Origin: Microbacterium hominis
GTDB taxonomy: Bacteria > Actinomycetota > Actinomycetes > Actinomycetales > Microbacteriaceae
Direction: 5' to 3'
DNA: 64,000 nucleotides
NCBI RefSeq assembly: GCF_013282805.1
Contig: NZ_CP054038.1
Coordinates: 558,001 to 622,000, forward strand
Position numbers and translations under genes: made by a program. The notes under the pieces were generated by a model. That model was not told the DNA's origin. It did not search any database and saw only the letters and a list, made by a program, of their open reading frames with translations. How positions within the stretch are numbered: the stretch's first letter is position 1; each line of letters starts with the position of its first letter. Positions 1 through 9,139 of the stretch are shown in pieces.

Positions 1-1
1 C

Positions 2-1567
2 GGCGGCGCCTACCGCACGATCGGCGGACTCGAGAACACGGAGGGCGTGTGGGACGGCGCGGTGCCCTTCGTGCTCGGCTCTCCCATGGCCATCCCGAAC
101 TGCTTCACCCCTCGCATCCATGCCCTCCGTGTGATCGGCGACAGCCTCGACGATGTCGTGGATGCGATGGATGCCGGTGGCAGCGGCGACCCGTATGCGA
201 CGCTCTCCGCAGAGCAGGCCGAAGCGCTGCGGGAGGTGACCGGCATGGGCTTCCCGCTGCGCTCGTGGTACGGACACCGCTCGATGGGGATGCACGCGCT
301 CGCCGTGCTCTATCCGGGCGTGCGGGCCATGGATCCGACGTACTTCGACGACTTCTGGACGGTGCCGGGCTACCTCGGTGCCGATGCGGCCTCCTCGGTG
401 CACCGCGACCGCGTCGTGCTCGACACAGCGATCGCGGAGCTGCTCACCGTCGCCGACCTCGTGGCGGCGGGCGTCGACATCATGACGCTCCCCGGTGCCT
501 CGACCGGCAATGCCGATGATTCCTGGCAGGGCCGCGACACCGCCGCCGTGGTGGGCGTGCGCCTGGCCGCGGAACCCGATCGCGACCCGGCCTTCGCCGA
601 GCTCGTCGTCGCCACAGGGGGTGCCGCGGGCGCGCGGATCGTGCTGCTGCAGACCATCGGGGATGTCGCGGTGTTCGGCCCCGCCGACCCGCGCGTGCTC
701 GGCGGCCTTGCCGCGGGCGATGCCGTCACGCTCGACAACTCCGGCTTCCTCGCAATCCAGACCTATCACCGTCACCAGGTGCCGGGGCCCGAGTACACGG
801 TGTGGGACCAGTTCCGCGACGAATCGGGTGCGCCCCGGTACCCGCAGCGGCCGCTGCTCGTGGGGCCGGTCTTCGCGGCTGGGGCTGCGGGCACGGTGCC
901 GACGGGCCGGTTCCACGGCAAGATGATCCTCGTCGAGTCGCTCATGGATAGGGAGGCCTACCCGTGGCAGGCCGACTGGTATCGCCGCGAGGCCGCGGCG
1001 TTCCACGGCGACGCCCTCGGCGACCGATTCCGGCTGTGGATGACCGACCGGGCGCTCCACTCCGACACGGACGTGCGCGATCACCCCGACCAGACGATCA
1101 ACTACGGCGGCATGCTGCAGCAGGCCCTTCGCGACCTCGCGGCGTGGGTCGAGCGCGGCGTCGAGCCCCCGGCGCACTCGGCTTACCAGATCGAGGGCGG
1201 TCAGGTGAGCGTGTCGGGTGTCGCCTCCGAGCGCGGCGGCATCCAGCCCACCGTGACTCTGACGGCCGACGGTGCGGGTCGCGTCGAGGTGGGCGTGCGG
1301 GAAGACGTCGTGCTGCGCGCCGAAGCCGAGACTCCAGGATCGGGTGAGGTCGTCAGCTTCGAATGGGACCTCGACGCCGACGGCCGCTACGACACGATGT
1401 CGCCCGTTGCTCCCGCCCGGTCGGCGTTCGAGGAGCGCACCGTCTCGTTCGCCGAACCAGGCACCCATTTCGTCACGGTTCGGGTGGTTGCGCAGCGTGC
1501 GGTCGCCCAGGGCACGCCCTACGCGCGTCTCTACAATCTGGCGCGCGTGCGGGTCGTCGTCGCGTAG
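2..1567 (+). CDS. PKD-domain-containing protein, 3' part
   Basis: The reading frame is open from base 2 to a TAG at 1567, so the true start lies upstream of the window; a GTG at 47 is only an internal codon. The protein ends with a PKD-like beta-sandwich: the segment FEWDLDADGRYD (around 1360-1395) is the classic calcium/turn motif of PKD repeats and is followed by a VTVRV strand. The preceding part contains HGKMILVESLMD and AYPWQADWYRREA, segments that recur in a family of large actinobacterial proteins of unknown chemistry that resemble alpha/beta-hydrolase-like exported enzymes. No catalytic triad can be assigned from this fragment. PKD domains usually sit in extracellular proteins, so export is likely but the signal region is outside the window. 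Function unknown. Confidence 0.75.
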   Translation, partial: GGAYRTIGGLENTEGVWDGAVPFVLGSPMAIPNCFTPRIHALRVIGDSLDDVVDAMDAGGSGDPYATLSAEQAEALREVTGMGFPLRSWYGHRSMGMHALAVLYPGVRAMDPTYFDDFWTVPGYLGADAASSVHRDRVVLDTAIAELLTVADLVAAGVDIMTLPGASTGNADDSWQGRDTAAVVGVRLAAEPDRDPAFAELVVATGGAAGARIVLLQTIGDVAVFGPADPRVLGGLAAGDAVTLDNSGFLAIQTYHRHQVPGPEYTVWDQFRDESGAPRYPQRPLLVGPVFAAGAAGTVPTGRFHGKMILVESLMDREAYPWQADWYRREAAAFHGDALGDRFRLWMTDRALHSDTDVRDHPDQTINYGGMLQQALRDLAAWVERGVEPPAHSAYQIEGGQVSVSGVASERGGIQPTVTLTADGAGRVEVGVREDVVLRAEAETPGSGEVVSFEWDLDADGRYDTMSPVAPARSAFEERTVSFAEPGTHFVTVRVVAQRAVAQGTPYARLYNLARVRVVVA

Positions 1568-1580
1568 CACCGTCGAGCGT

Positions 1581-1617
1581 CGACCGGCGGTACCGCCCTG
1601 GGCGGTGCCGCCGGTCG
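1581..1617. terminator. Bidirectional hairpin terminator
   Basis: A 17-bp stem (1581-1597 paired with 1601-1617, one G-U pair) with a CTG loop lies between the ends of two convergent genes (stops at 1567 and 1625). There is no U-tract, as is usual in high-GC actinobacteria. Position and symmetry suggest it ends transcription from both sides. Confidence 0.7.
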
Positions 1618-1624
1618 GTGCCGC

Positions 1625-2659
1625 TCAGCGCCCGAAGCCCTTCGCGTCGGACATCGGGCCCCAGATGCCGTCGGCCGTGAGACCGTGCGCGGCCTGCCAG
1701 TTCTTCACCTTCGCCGTGGTGTCGGGTCCGTAGGCGCCGTCGGGCGTCGCGCCGACCAGGCGCTGGATGTCGGCGGTCGGCCGCTTCGTGATGTTGCGGC
1801 CGACGGGGCCGGCGGCGGGCTTGGCGGCCGGCTTCGCAGCGGGCTTGGCGACGGGCTTCGCGGCGGCCTTGGCTGCGGCCTTCGGGAATCCCTTCGCATC
1901 GGAGACCGGGCCCCAGATGCCGTCGGCGGTCAGCCCGTTCGCGGCCTGCCACGCCTTCACCTTCGCGGTCGTCGCCGGTCCGTAGATGCCGTCGGGCGTC
2001 GCGCCCACGAGGCGCTGGATGTCAGCCGTGGGGCGTGTGACCTGATTGCTCGCGCTCAGTCGCGCGGCCAGCGCGGCATCCAATCGGGCGTTCGTCTGCG
2101 GGCCCGGGATGCCGTCGACGGCGAGGTTGTTCTTCTTCTGGAACTCCTTCACCGCGGCGGCGGTCTTCGGCCCCATCACGCCGTCCTCGACCAGGTCGGC
2201 GCCGAGCTTGTTGAGCTTGTCCTGGATGGACCTGATCCACGCGGGGCTGAGAACGGGTCCGGCTGCTGCCGCGCTGCCGGCGTCGACCGCTCCGCCGACG
2301 ACCCGGCGCTTGTCGAAATGCGCCCACACGCTCGCCTCGCCCGGACGCCCCTGGATCTCCAGGTGGAGGTGCGGTCCGGTGCTGTGGCCGGTCGTACCGA
2401 CGTACGCGAAGCGATCGCCCGCCTTGACCACGCGACCCTTGCCCGGACCGTTGAGGTTGACGAGGTGGCAGTAGAGCACGGCGGGGCCGCCGTCGTACTG
2501 CACGATCTTCGCGTTGCCGGCGCGCGAGTTGAGCCAGCCCGAGAACGTGATGACTCCGCGCGCGGAGGCGCGGATGGCGGTGCCGGCGGCGTACGGGAAG
2601 TCGACGCCGGAGTGGTTGCGGTATGTCGTCCAACGGGCGAACGGCCGAGGCAGTGCCAT
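1625..2659 (-). CDS. M23 peptidase with three peptidoglycan-binding modules
   Basis: A 344-residue protein. The first ~110 residues are a LytM/M23 zinc metallopeptidase domain: NHSGVDFPY supplies the His and Asp ligands and GPHLHLE the catalytic/ligand His pair. Three PG_binding_1 modules follow. The last two (about 1630-1780 and 1885-2040 on the minus strand) are almost identical, and are joined by an Ala-Lys-Pro rich linker. I start at the ATG at 2659 because it begins directly with the peptidase fold; the open frame extends to 2944 but that part overlaps the neighbouring GH2 gene. No signal peptide is visible, which is more like a phage endolysin or lysin-type hydrolase than a normally secreted cell-wall enzyme. 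It should cleave peptide cross-links of peptidoglycan. No phage genes are adjacent. Confidence 0.85.
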   Translation of the reverse strand: MALPRPFARWTTYRNHSGVDFPYAAGTAIRASARGVITFSGWLNSRAGNAKIVQYDGGPAVLYCHLVNLNGPGKGRVVKAGDRFAYVGTTGHSTGPHLHLEIQGRPGEASVWAHFDKRRVVGGAVDAGSAAAAGPVLSPAWIRSIQDKLNKLGADLVEDGVMGPKTAAAVKEFQKKNNLAVDGIPGPQTNARLDAALAARLSASNQVTRPTADIQRLVGATPDGIYGPATTAKVKAWQAANGLTADGIWGPVSDAKGFPKAAAKAAAKPVAKPAAKPAAKPAAGPVGRNITKRPTADIQRLVGATPDGAYGPDTTAKVKNWQAAHGLTADGIWGPMSDAKGFGR

Positions 2660-2772
2660 GATCCTTGTCCTGTCGTGAGAGGGGCGGAAGCCCGGATTCT
2701 TGACGGGGAAGAGGGTCCGGCGGCGGGCGCTGATACGGCGCCGGCAGGGACGGAGGCGATGGATGCCGGCGC

Positions 2773-5205
2773 TCAGGCCGGCGCGATCTCCAGCGCGATC
2801 ACCACCGGCTCCTGCCCCGGCGCGGTCACCGTCACGGTCGCGGCGCCGGACGAGACCGGCCGCACGACCGCGAGGGCCCGGCCGTCGAAGGTGCGCCAGG
2901 TCGCGTCGGCGAAGCGCTCCTCGGTCCGCGGGTTCGCGCTGCACATGCCGGCGAGCACCGCGAAGCCGTCCACGGTCACGGTGACGTCCGTGTCGGCATC
3001 CATCACCAGTCGCGCCTCCGCGTCGCGCAGCTCGATCGCGACGTAGGTGAGGTCGGCGTCGTCGGCGACGAGGGCGGTACGGTCGGCGGTCGCGGTGAGC
3101 GCCGCGGCGCCGGCGGTGGCGAGCGAGGTGCGACCGGCCTCAACCCCGTCGCGCAGCGCCACGGCGACGAGGGTCCCGGGGCGGTACTCGGTCTCGAGCA
3201 CGGCGAGCATCGGGCGCTCGACGCCCACCGGTCCGCGCGCGACCTCGACCCCGTCGCGCAGCAGCACGACCTCGTCGGCGGCGGCGTACACCTCCACGGT
3301 CACCGGGTGTCCTTCGAAACCCGTCCAGGTCCACGACGAGACGGAATCGCTCCAGGCCCACGGGGACGGGCTGATGACCTCGGCCCCGTGTCGCGCCGCC
3401 CGGCGCACCGCGATGTACGGCTCCGAGCGCAGCCCGAACACGATCTCCCGGTAGTACGACAGGGGGCGGCGCCACCCCGTGATGTCGAGGTCGCCGCACC
3501 AGGCCGTGAGGAAGGGGTACTCGCGCTCGAGCGCGCCGGAGGCCCCGGGGTCGTCGGCGTACTGGACGGACCCGATGCCGACCTCGCCCAGGTAGTCCCA
3601 GCCGGTCCAGGTGAAATCTCCGATGACGTTGGGGCTGTCGACGACCTGGGGCCAGAGGCGTCCGATCTCCGGGCCGAACGTCTCGGACCCCACGATCACG
3701 CGGTGCGGGAACGCCTCCGCGTCGGGGGCGTACCGCGATTCGGCGTAGTTCAGGCCGAGCACGTCGAGCACGGCGCTGGACTCCTCGATCCGCGTCGTCG
3801 CCGCCGCGCTGGCGCTGACCGCGGCGAACGGGCCCCCGGCCCCGAGCACGGCGTTCAGGCCCCCGAGCTCCTCGACCACCTGCGGCATGTCGTCGAGCAC
3901 GGCGAGCAGCGCGTTCACGCCGTTCGTGACGGGGCGTGCCGGATCGAGGGCGCGCAGGTGCTCGGCGAGGCGCCGGGCCCACCGGGCACCGTGGGGCGTG
4001 CCGGTCTCGGCGATCTCGTTGCCGATCGAGTACAGGATCACGCTCGGGTGGTTGCGGTCCTTCGCGACCATCGCGGCGAGGTCGTCCTGCCACCACCGCT
4101 CGAAGTCCGCCGCGTAGTCGTAGGGCGTCTTGAAGCGCGTCCACATGTCGAAGGCCTCGTCCATGACGAGCATGCCCAGCCGGTCGCACGCGTCGAGCAT
4201 CGCGGAGCTGACCGGGTTGTGCGCCGCGCGGATGGCGTTGAAGCCGGCCGCCTTGAGCAGCTCGATGCGCCGCTCCTCGGCGCGACCGATCGCGGCCGCG
4301 CCCAGGGGTCCGTTGTCGTGGTGGATGCAGGCTCCGCGCAGCAGCACCGGCTCTCCGTTGATGCGCAGGCCCTTGCGCGGGTCGACGGTGACCGTGCGGA
4401 TCCCGAACGGCACGTCCAGGGGAGTGGATGCCGTTCCCGCCGCCCCGGAGTCGGCATCCACGCGCACCTGCGCCGTGTACAGCGACGGCTCGTCGACCGA
4501 CCAGAGCTGCGGGTCGGCGATGTACAGCCGCTGGCGCACGACGCCCTGCTCGCCCGGGGCGAGGGTGATCGGCGTGCGATCGGCTTCGGCGAGGGAGCCA
4601 TCGGGTGCCGTGACGTCGGTGCGCACCCGCACCGTGTGCGTGCGGGCGTCGGCGTTGGCGAGGGTGGTGGCGATCTCGATGACGGCCTGGTCGTCTTCGA
4701 TGCGCACGGTGTCGATGCGCACGCCGTCGGGCACGATGTGCACGAGGTCGTCGACGTGCAGGGCGACCGGGCGGTGGAGCCCCGCGCCCGAGTACCAGCG
4801 CGAGTCCTCGCCCGAGCGCACCTCGATGCGCAGCGTGTTGGCGCTGCCGAAGAGCAGGTAGGGCGTCAGGTCGACGAAGAACCGGGCATAGCCGTCGGCG
4901 CGCGTGCCGGCCAGCTCGTCGTTCACGAACACCTGCGCGCGGCGGAAGGCGCCGCCGATCTCGAGCCGCACGAGCTGGCCCGCCCACTCCGTCGGCACGT
5001 CGAGGCTCTTCAGGTACGTGTACGCGCCCGGGGGGAAGAACGCCGTCGCACCCCGGCCCGGCACGTCGGGCCGGCGCTGCTCGTCGCGCAGCGCGTCGTG
5101 GGGCAGATGCGCCGTGCCGAGCGCGCCGCTCTCGCCCGAGAAGGCGGCGAAGGGCCCGGCGGGGCGGCGGTAGGTCCAGTCGCGGTTGAGCGGGATGACG
5201 GTCAT
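2773..5205 (-). CDS. GH2 family beta-galactosidase-like glycoside hydrolase
   Basis: An 810-residue protein with the GH2 order: sugar-binding jelly roll (residues ~1-170), immunoglobulin-like domain (~175-290), TIM barrel (~295-590) and C-terminal beta domains, the first with the WAWSDSVSSWTW look of DUF4982. The acid/base is Glu397 in SIGNEIAETG and the nucleophile Glu508 in VIVGSETFGPEIG. It should hydrolyse beta-galactosides or related beta-glycosides; the exact sugar is not readable. There is no signal peptide, so it acts in the cytoplasm. The start ATG (5203-5205) overlaps the stop of the upstream TetR gene in an ATGA, so the two are co-transcribed and probably translationally coupled. 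The TetR protein is the likely regulator. Confidence 0.88.
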   Translation of the reverse strand: MTVIPLNRDWTYRRPAGPFAAFSGESGALGTAHLPHDALRDEQRRPDVPGRGATAFFPPGAYTYLKSLDVPTEWAGQLVRLEIGGAFRRAQVFVNDELAGTRADGYARFFVDLTPYLLFGSANTLRIEVRSGEDSRWYSGAGLHRPVALHVDDLVHIVPDGVRIDTVRIEDDQAVIEIATTLANADARTHTVRVRTDVTAPDGSLAEADRTPITLAPGEQGVVRQRLYIADPQLWSVDEPSLYTAQVRVDADSGAAGTASTPLDVPFGIRTVTVDPRKGLRINGEPVLLRGACIHHDNGPLGAAAIGRAEERRIELLKAAGFNAIRAAHNPVSSAMLDACDRLGMLVMDEAFDMWTRFKTPYDYAADFERWWQDDLAAMVAKDRNHPSVILYSIGNEIAETGTPHGARWARRLAEHLRALDPARPVTNGVNALLAVLDDMPQVVEELGGLNAVLGAGGPFAAVSASAAATTRIEESSAVLDVLGLNYAESRYAPDAEAFPHRVIVGSETFGPEIGRLWPQVVDSPNVIGDFTWTGWDYLGEVGIGSVQYADDPGASGALEREYPFLTAWCGDLDITGWRRPLSYYREIVFGLRSEPYIAVRRAARHGAEVISPSPWAWSDSVSSWTWTGFEGHPVTVEVYAAADEVVLLRDGVEVARGPVGVERPMLAVLETEYRPGTLVAVALRDGVEAGRTSLATAGAAALTATADRTALVADDADLTYVAIELRDAEARLVMDADTDVTVTVDGFAVLAGMCSANPRTEERFADATWRTFDGRALAVVRPVSSGAATVTVTAPGQEPVVIALEIAPA

Positions 5206-5861
5206 CGGTGGAGGCCTTTCTCGGGGGCGTGCTCGGTGACGAGATCCAGGAAGCGCTCGAGCACGTCGACCACGTCGATGCCCGCCGGGTCGATCACGCT
5301 GTGCAGCTGCGCGCCCTCCCACAGGGCGAAGAATGCGCTGGCTGCGAAGTCGGGGGTGAGGCCGGCGCGCAGCATCCCGGCCGCGTCGAGTTCGGCGAAC
5401 CACTGCGCGAAGCCGGCGCGCACGCGGGGGAGGCGCTCACGGAAATAGTCGCCGAGGGGATGCTGCGGCGTCACCGACTCGGCGGCCAGGAGACTGTAGA
5501 GCTGCAGCACGCCGGGGGTGGACGCGTTGCGGCGGGCCAGCGCCAGGAACGCCTCCGGCACGTCTGCGATCGTCGCCGGCCGGGCCTCGGCCAGCACGTC
5601 GTCGTCGCGGCGGTCGCGCTCCTCCATGACGGCCCGCAGCAGCGCCTGCTTGGTGGGGAAGTGGTGGAGGATGCTCGACTGGTCGATTCCGATGCGGCCG
5701 GCGATCTCGCGCAGCGACCCGCCCGCGTAGCCGCGCGCGGCGAAGACGTCCATCGCGGCATCCAGGATCGCCTGCCGGGTCGTCGCCGACTTCCGATAGG
5801 GGCCGCGGCGCCGGGCCGTCGGGGGCGCGGCGACCTCGTTCCGCGAATTTCCATCACTCAT
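5202..5861 (-). CDS. TetR-family transcriptional regulator
   Basis: A 219-residue TetR repressor. Residues ~25-75 form the helix-turn-helix region (TRQAILDAAMDVFAARGYAG, then a second helix pair ending in SSILHHFPTKQALL), and the rest is a variable ligand-binding helical domain with no recognisable ligand motif. Its stop overlaps the start of the GH2 gene by 4 bp, so it probably controls its own two-gene operon in response to a sugar or sugar-like effector. It is divergent from the ArsR gene at 5920, with only 58 bp between them. The ATG at 5861 has no clear ribosome-binding site. Confidence 0.9.
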   Translation of the reverse strand: MSDGNSRNEVAAPPTARRRGPYRKSATTRQAILDAAMDVFAARGYAGGSLREIAGRIGIDQSSILHHFPTKQALLRAVMEERDRRDDDVLAEARPATIADVPEAFLALARRNASTPGVLQLYSLLAAESVTPQHPLGDYFRERLPRVRAGFAQWFAELDAAGMLRAGLTPDFAASAFFALWEGAQLHSVIDPAGIDVVDVLERFLDLVTEHAPEKGLHR

Positions 5862-5884
5862 TGGAAATTAAGGATGCCACGGCG

Positions 5885-5913
5885 TCGACGACGAACGCCA
5901 GGTTTCTTAGAAT
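5885..5913 (+). promoter_or_regulatory. Leaderless promoter of the arsR-like gene
   Basis: A -35-like TCGACG (5885-5890), 17-nt spacer and -10 TAGAAT (5908-5913). The ATG follows 6 nt later at 5920, where transcription should start, so the mRNA is probably leaderless; no Shine-Dalgarno sequence is present. Confidence 0.55.
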
Positions 5914-5919
5914 CTATGC

Positions 5920-6264
5920 ATGCGCGCAGATACGTATGCAGACCGCCTGGGGCCCGACAGCGAGTTCGTCGATGTCGCGGTCGAGGTCTTCCGGCTCCTC
6001 GCCGACGCGACGCGCATCCGCATCGTGCTCGCCCTGCGGGACGGCGAGCGGGCGGTGAACGATCTCGCGGCCCTCGTCGACCGCTCGCCGGCCGCCGTCT
6101 CGCAGCACCTGGCGAAGCTGCGCTGGGGCAAGATCGTGCGCATCCGCAAGGACGCCAACCGCGTGCTCTACCGGCTCTCCGACGAGCACGCGATCCGGCT
6201 CGTCGTCGAGGCGATCAAGCAGGCCGAGCACACCGTCGAAGAGACCCCGGGGCACCACGTGTGA
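5920..6264 (+). CDS. ArsR/SmtB-family transcriptional regulator
   Basis: A 114-residue winged-helix regulator. The recognition region VNDLAALVDRSPAAVSQHLAKLR (about residues 45-68) matches the ArsR fold, and the protein starts MRADTYADRLGPDSEFVD, like the subgroup that controls efflux genes. The alpha-3 metal site ELCVCDL is absent (VNDLAALV instead), so a His/Asp/Glu-based site near the ends or a non-metal effector is more likely; the C-terminal HHV and several His residues could contribute. It overlaps the following MFS gene by 4 bp (GTGA) and is probably its repressor. Start chosen at 5920 because a -10 hexamer ends 6 nt before it. Confidence 0.9.
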   Translation: MRADTYADRLGPDSEFVDVAVEVFRLLADATRIRIVLALRDGERAVNDLAALVDRSPAAVSQHLAKLRWGKIVRIRKDANRVLYRLSDEHAIRLVVEAIKQAEHTVEETPGHHV

Positions 6265-7484
6265 TCGAGGTCCTCCGCCACCGCACCTACCGGTCGCTGT
6301 TCGCCGCGCAGGTGATCGCCCTCGTGGGCACGGGGCTGCTCACGGTCGCGCTCGGACTTCTCGCGTTCGATCTGGCCGGGGCCGACGCCGGTCTGGTGCT
6401 GGGCACGGCGCTGACCATCAAGATGGTCGCGTACGTGGGCGCGGCCCCGCTGGTCGCCGCTCTCGTCGACCGGCTCCCGCGGAAGGCGGTGCTCGTGGGC
6501 GCCGACCTCGTGCGCCTGATCGCCGCGCTGATGCTGCCGTTCGTGACCGAGACGTGGCAGATCTACACGCTCGTGTTCGTGCTCCAGTGCGCCTCGGCCA
6601 TGTTCACGCCGGCGTTCCAGTCCCTCATCCCGTCCGTGCTTCCGGAGGCGCGCGACTACACGCGCGCGCTCGCGTTGTCGCGTCTCGCATATGACCTCGA
6701 GGCGCTGCTGAGCCCGGTGCTCGCCGCCGCGCTGCTGCTGGTGCTCGCCCCCACGAATCTCTTCCTGGGCACGGCCCTCGGCTTCGCCGTCTCGGCGATC
6801 CTGGTGCTGGTCACCGCGCTCCCGGCGCGGGATGCCGCTGCGGCGCCGTCGTCGTTCTGGCGGCGACTCCCCGCCGGGGTGCGGGTGTTCCTCCGCACGC
6901 CGAGCCTGTGGTTCCTCATGTGCGCAAACCTCGTGGTCGCTGCCGGCGCGGCCCTCGTGCTGGTGGACTCCGTCGTGTATGTCAAGGCGGCGCTCGCCCT
7001 CGGCGACGCCGCGCTCGCACTCACCTTCGGCGCGTACGGCGCAGGCTCGCTGCTGGTCGCGTTCGCCATCCCCCGGGTTGTCGATCGCGTCGGCGTGCGG
7101 GCGACGATGACGGCCGGCATCGTCGTCGTGACCGTCGGCCTGCTCGCGGCGGTCGCCGTGAGCGTCGCGATCGGGGTGGGTGCGATGGCGTGGGGGCTGC
7201 TGCTGGCGGCGTGGGCGGCGCTCGGGGCGGGCACGTCGCTCGTCAGCACGCCTTCAGCGCATCTGGTGGCCGACGCGTCGACGCCGGAGAACCGGACCCT
7301 CGTGTTCACGGCCCAGTTCGCCCTTTCGCACGCCTGCTTCCTCGTCGCCTATCCGATCGCGGGATGGCTGGGGGCGGTGAGCCTGCCGCTGGCGGCCGCA
7401 GTGCTCTGCGGGGTGGCGATCGTCGGCGGCGCCTTCGCCTTGTCGATCCCGCGCTGGCAGCGAGCCGTCGTTCCACAGGAGTGA
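6261..7484 (+). CDS. MFS efflux transporter
   Basis: A 407-residue membrane protein with about twelve hydrophobic segments. The loop between segments 2 and 3 carries ALVDRLPRKAVLVGADLVR, the MFS motif A region (D-R-x-x-R-K). The GTG start at 6261 overlaps the ArsR stop by 4 bp, so the two genes form an operon. ArsR-MFS pairs in actinobacteria usually export metals, metalloids or small toxic organics; the substrate cannot be read from the sequence. Confidence 0.85.
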   Translation: MIEVLRHRTYRSLFAAQVIALVGTGLLTVALGLLAFDLAGADAGLVLGTALTIKMVAYVGAAPLVAALVDRLPRKAVLVGADLVRLIAALMLPFVTETWQIYTLVFVLQCASAMFTPAFQSLIPSVLPEARDYTRALALSRLAYDLEALLSPVLAAALLLVLAPTNLFLGTALGFAVSAILVLVTALPARDAAAAPSSFWRRLPAGVRVFLRTPSLWFLMCANLVVAAGAALVLVDSVVYVKAALALGDAALALTFGAYGAGSLLVAFAIPRVVDRVGVRATMTAGIVVVTVGLLAAVAVSVAIGVGAMAWGLLLAAWAALGAGTSLVSTPSAHLVADASTPENRTLVFTAQFALSHACFLVAYPIAGWLGAVSLPLAAAVLCGVAIVGGAFALSIPRWQRAVVPQE

Positions 7485-7578
7485 ACACGGGTCGACTTCC
7501 ATTCGCGGGATCCGCGCGGGTGCGGCATCCTGACGTGCGAGGTCCTCGCGGCCACGCTGTCGGCGTGCAGCGCCTCGG

Positions 7579-9057
7579 TCAGTTGATCGCTGACGCGAGC
7601 CGGGCGACGCCGTCGAAGAACGTGCGGCGCACCGGCTCGCGGTCCCACTCCTCGAGCGTGAGTTCGCGGCCCTTGTCGCGATAGTCCTGCTCGACCGCGC
7701 GCATCTGCCGGACGAACGACGCGCCGTGCACGAGCATCATCATCTCGCTGTTGAGGCTGAACGAGCGGATGTCCATGTTGCTGGAGCCGATCACGGCGAT
7801 CTCGTCGTCGATCGAGAAGTGCTTCGCGTGCAGGATGAAAGGTTCCGGATAGAGGAAGATCCGCACGCCGGCCTCCAGCAGCACCCGGTAGTACGAGCGC
7901 TGCGCGTGGTAGACCATCGCCTGGTCGCCGAGCTCCGAGACGAACAGCTGCACGTCGAGGCCGCGCTGGCAGGCGGTGGTGATCGCGTAGATCATCGCCT
8001 CGTCGGGCACGAAGTAGGGGCTCGTGAGGATGACCTTCTCGGTGGCCCCGTGGATGAGCGAGAGGAACAGCCGCAGGTTGTTCTCGGTGTCGTAGCCGGG
8101 TCCGCTCGGCACGAGCTGGCAGGTCACCGCGTCGGGCCCCGCGACCACCGGGATGCGGGATGCCGGCACGTGCTCGGCATCCAGTTCCTCGGCCGTCTCC
8201 AGCAGCCAGTCCGAGAGGAACACCGCGTTCACCTGGGCGACGGCGGGGCCGTTCACCCTGGCGACGAGCTCCTGCCACTTCAGGCCGCGCTTGATGTTCT
8301 TGGGTGCGTTGTAGGAGCGGTCGATGAGGTTCTGCGACCCCACGAACGCGACCGCGCCGTCGACGACGACGAGCTTGCGGTGGTTGCGCAGGTCGGGGCG
8401 CTGATACTTGCCCTTCAGGGGCATGACGGGGAGCATGAACTCCCACTGCACGCCGATGCGGTCGAGCTCGGCGAAGGTCTTGTCGGCGTCGGCGACCTTG
8501 CGCGAGGCGATGTGGTCGGCGAGGAGGCGCACCGTGACGCCGCGCGCGACGGCGGCTTCCATGGCCGCGAAGAAGCGGCGGGTCGTGTCGTCCCAGGCCA
8601 CGATGTAGTACTCGACGTGCACGTAGTCGGTCGCGGTGTCGATCGCGGCGGCGGCGGCGTCGATCGAGGCCTGGTAGTCGTCGATGAGGGCGAGGGCGTT
8701 GCCGTCGACCGGGGGCAGGGCGGTGAGGCGCTCGTTCTGCGTCGTCACGCGCTGGAACCACGCCGGCCAGTGCGCCGGGTCGGAGGTGGATGCCTCGGCC
8801 GCCCGCTCGCGGATGACGGCGTTGATGCGCGCCTGCTCGTCGCGACGCTTCTTCGGCAGGCGGAAGCTGCCGATGAGCAGGAACAGCGCGATCCCCACGA
8901 ACGGCAGCGCGAAGATCAGCAGCAGCCATGCCATGGCCGCGGTGGGCTTGCGGTCGCGGGGGATCACGATGAGGGCGATGACGTCGATCGCGACGACGAC
9001 GGCGGCCGTCACGAGCCACCACGGGTTGGAGAAGAGCTGATCCACGCGGGCTCCCAT
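7579..9057 (-). CDS. cls: Cardiolipin synthase, PLD family
   Basis: A 492-residue protein with two N-terminal membrane segments (residues ~8-55: a WWLVTAAVVVAIDVIALIVI segment, then AMAWLLLIFALPFVG) and two phospholipase-D domains. Each has an HKD motif: HRKLVVVDGAVAFVGSQNL in the first half and HAKHFSIDDEIAVIGSSNMD in the second. This arrangement matches bacterial ClsA-type cardiolipin synthases, which join two phosphatidylglycerols (or PG and another lipid) at the cytoplasmic membrane. I start at the ATG at 9057; a GTG at 9045 is an alternative and an open frame reaches 9117. A -10-like TAGTGT lies at 9087-9092 on the minus strand, giving a ~23-nt leader. Confidence 0.88.
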   Translation of the reverse strand: MGARVDQLFSNPWWLVTAAVVVAIDVIALIVIPRDRKPTAAMAWLLLIFALPFVGIALFLLIGSFRLPKKRRDEQARINAVIRERAAEASTSDPAHWPAWFQRVTTQNERLTALPPVDGNALALIDDYQASIDAAAAAIDTATDYVHVEYYIVAWDDTTRRFFAAMEAAVARGVTVRLLADHIASRKVADADKTFAELDRIGVQWEFMLPVMPLKGKYQRPDLRNHRKLVVVDGAVAFVGSQNLIDRSYNAPKNIKRGLKWQELVARVNGPAVAQVNAVFLSDWLLETAEELDAEHVPASRIPVVAGPDAVTCQLVPSGPGYDTENNLRLFLSLIHGATEKVILTSPYFVPDEAMIYAITTACQRGLDVQLFVSELGDQAMVYHAQRSYYRVLLEAGVRIFLYPEPFILHAKHFSIDDEIAVIGSSNMDIRSFSLNSEMMMLVHGASFVRQMRAVEQDYRDKGRELTLEEWDREPVRRTFFDGVARLASAIN

Positions 9058-9139
9058 CGGGCGAGGCGACCCATGGCCGCGGCGCCACACTATCGGCAGT
9101 CGAGGGTCGACAGCCACGAAGGGACTTCGGTATTCAGTG

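Noticed and set aside
47..1567. GTG at 47 as the true start of the first gene
   Set aside because: The frame is open to the window edge with protein-like sequence before it, so the gene most likely begins upstream.
1625..2659. Prophage
   Set aside because: A single lysin-like gene without holin, tail, integrase or attachment site does not support a prophage.
2660..2944. Longer N terminus for the M23 peptidase
   Set aside because: The extension is Arg/Ala-rich, overlaps the end of the GH2 gene and contains no signal peptide.
7505..7517. Terminator between the MFS and cardiolipin synthase genes
   Set aside because: CGCGG-GAT-CCGCG is only a 5-bp stem; too weak to claim.
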